In this document: in pieces, positions 63,320 to 64,000 of the stretch
Position numbering within the stretch: the stretch's first letter is position 1
How the letters are laid out: every line of letters starts with the position of its first letter
NCBI GenBank assembly: GCA_903905455.1
Contig: CAIVGN010000098.1
Coordinates: forward strand, 1 to 64,000
DNA: 64,000 nt
From: an uncultured Archangium sp.
Lineage (GTDB): Bacteria; Myxococcota; Myxococcia; Myxococcales; Myxococcaceae
Direction of reading: 5' to 3'
The notes under the pieces: generated by a model
The model's input: only the letters and a program-made list of their open reading frames with translations
What the model was told of the DNA's origin: nothing
Database searches by the model: none
Position numbers and translations under genes: made by a program

Positions 63320-64000
63320 ATGAGCGTTCGCATCGAGAAGCGCGGGCCGGTGTTCACCGTGGTGCTCCACCGCCCCGAGGCGCGCAACGCCGTCGACGGC
63401 CCCACCGCCACCGCGCTGCTCGACGCCTTCACCCGCTTCGAGCAGGACGACGAGGCGAAGGTGGCGGTGCTCTTCGGCGAGGGGGGCACCTTCTGCGCGG
63501 GGGCCGATCTCAAGTCCATCGGCACCGAGCGCCAGAACCGCGTCGAGGCGACCGGGGCCGGACCCATGGGGCCCAGTCGAATGTTGCCGACCAAGCCGGT
63601 GATCGCGGCCATCGCGGGGCACGCGGTCGCCGGGGGCCTCGAGCTGGCGGCGTGGTGCGATCTGCGCGTGGCCGAGGAAGACGCGGTGCTGGGGGTGTTC
63701 TGCCGCCGCTGGGGCGTGCCATTGATCGACGGGGGCACGGTGCGGCTGCCGAGGTTGATCGGGCTGTCGCGGGCGCTCGACTTGATCCTCACCGGGCGCG
63801 GCGTCCCCGCGGCCGAGGCGCTGGCCATGGGCCTGGTGAACCGGGTCGTCCCGAAGGCCACTGCGCGCCAGGCCGCCGAGCGGCTGGCCGAGGAGATCGC
63901 GGCGTTCCCCCAGGGCTGCATGCGGGCCGACCGCGCCAGCGCCCTCTCGCAGTTCGATCACCCGCTGCCCGAAGCGATCCTCCGGGAGTTCGAGGGGGGC
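63320..64000 (+). CDS. Crotonase-family (enoyl-CoA hydratase/isomerase-like) protein, right end cut off
   Basis: A 227-codon open frame from an ATG at 63320 that leaves the window. It is a crotonase fold: oxyanion-hole segment GTFCAGADLKS (residues about 55-65), AIAGHAVAGGLELAAWCD, and PLIDGGTVRLPRLIGLSRAL. The two Glu residues of classical hydratases (rat Glu144 and Glu164) are not at their usual places: the first falls in CRRWGV and the second reads LDLIL. This subfamily may therefore not be a classical hydratase. Its context with a phosphotransferase suggests acyl-CoA metabolism. Confidence 0.88.
   Translation, partial: MSVRIEKRGPVFTVVLHRPEARNAVDGPTATALLDAFTRFEQDDEAKVAVLFGEGGTFCAGADLKSIGTERQNRVEATGAGPMGPSRMLPTKPVIAAIAGHAVAGGLELAAWCDLRVAEEDAVLGVFCRRWGVPLIDGGTVRLPRLIGLSRALDLILTGRGVPAAEALAMGLVNRVVPKATARQAAERLAEEIAAFPQGCMRADRASALSQFDHPLPEAILREFEGG

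Overview
The window is uniformly GC-rich, gene-dense DNA from a Gram-negative bacterium, most likely a myxobacterium (Myxococcota). Four things point that way: a mitochondrial-like 'spd' elongation factor G, FHA domains wired to a sigma-54 activator, DUF2330 and VIT/VWA proteins, and a complete type II secretion (Gsp) operon with glycine-rich inserts. The base and codon use looks even throughout. I see no insertion sequences, phage genes, tRNA, rRNA or CRISPR, so this reads as core chromosome. No stretch longer than about 170 bases lacks a gene.

Layout. 1-7.7 kb: 5' part of a HelD-like helicase, purA, two small cell-envelope genes, an SRAP DNA-repair protein, a lipase-maturation-factor-like membrane protein, a DprE1/DprE2 pair (decaprenylphosphoryl-arabinose type chemistry), and a sigma factor with a small partner. 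7.7-15.4 kb: a VIT/VWA protein, a lipoprotein, a small unknown, a cNMP-binding/DUF1003 membrane protein, an orphan HPt phosphotransfer protein and an ABC exporter. 15.5-21.6 kb: two tandem PilT-like ATPases, a thiol peroxidase, a DUF1624 membrane acyltransferase-like protein, a lipoprotein and an esterase. 21.6-30.5 kb: a membrane FHA protein followed by a TadE/TadG-like pseudopilin module, a small tandem twin-CX3C secreted protein, a Flp-like mini-pilin and a probable outer-membrane protein. 30.5-40.7 kb: a DMT transporter, a YcaO-TfuA pair (candidate peptide thioamidation), an endonuclease/exonuclease/phosphatase protein, a metallophosphoesterase, an acyl-CoA ligase, EF-G and an ECF sigma factor. 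40.8-46.5 kb: a double-FHA sigma-54 activator divergent from a second, paralogous TadE/TadG-like module. 46.4-60.3 kb: gspC-D-E-F-(mini)-G-(mini)-H-I-J-K-L-M-N, all on the minus strand. 60.4-64 kb: DUF6285 and a phosphotransferase, a DUF2330 protein, and the 5' part of a crotonase.

How it fits together: much of the window concerns surface structures and export. There is a full T2SS apart from the prepilin peptidase, two Tad-like minor-pilin modules without their motor or secretin, two PilT motors, and FHA phospho-signalling proteins beside both Tad-like modules. Genes are tightly packed. Most co-directional neighbours overlap by 1-4 bases (ATGA, GTGA, TGATG), and all nine convergent junctions either overlap by 28-38 bases or are separated by at most 3 bases.

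Best candidates for something new: the YcaO-TfuA locus, the duplicated Tad-like modules with the twin-CX3C protein, and two unannotated single-pass miniproteins inside the gsp operon.
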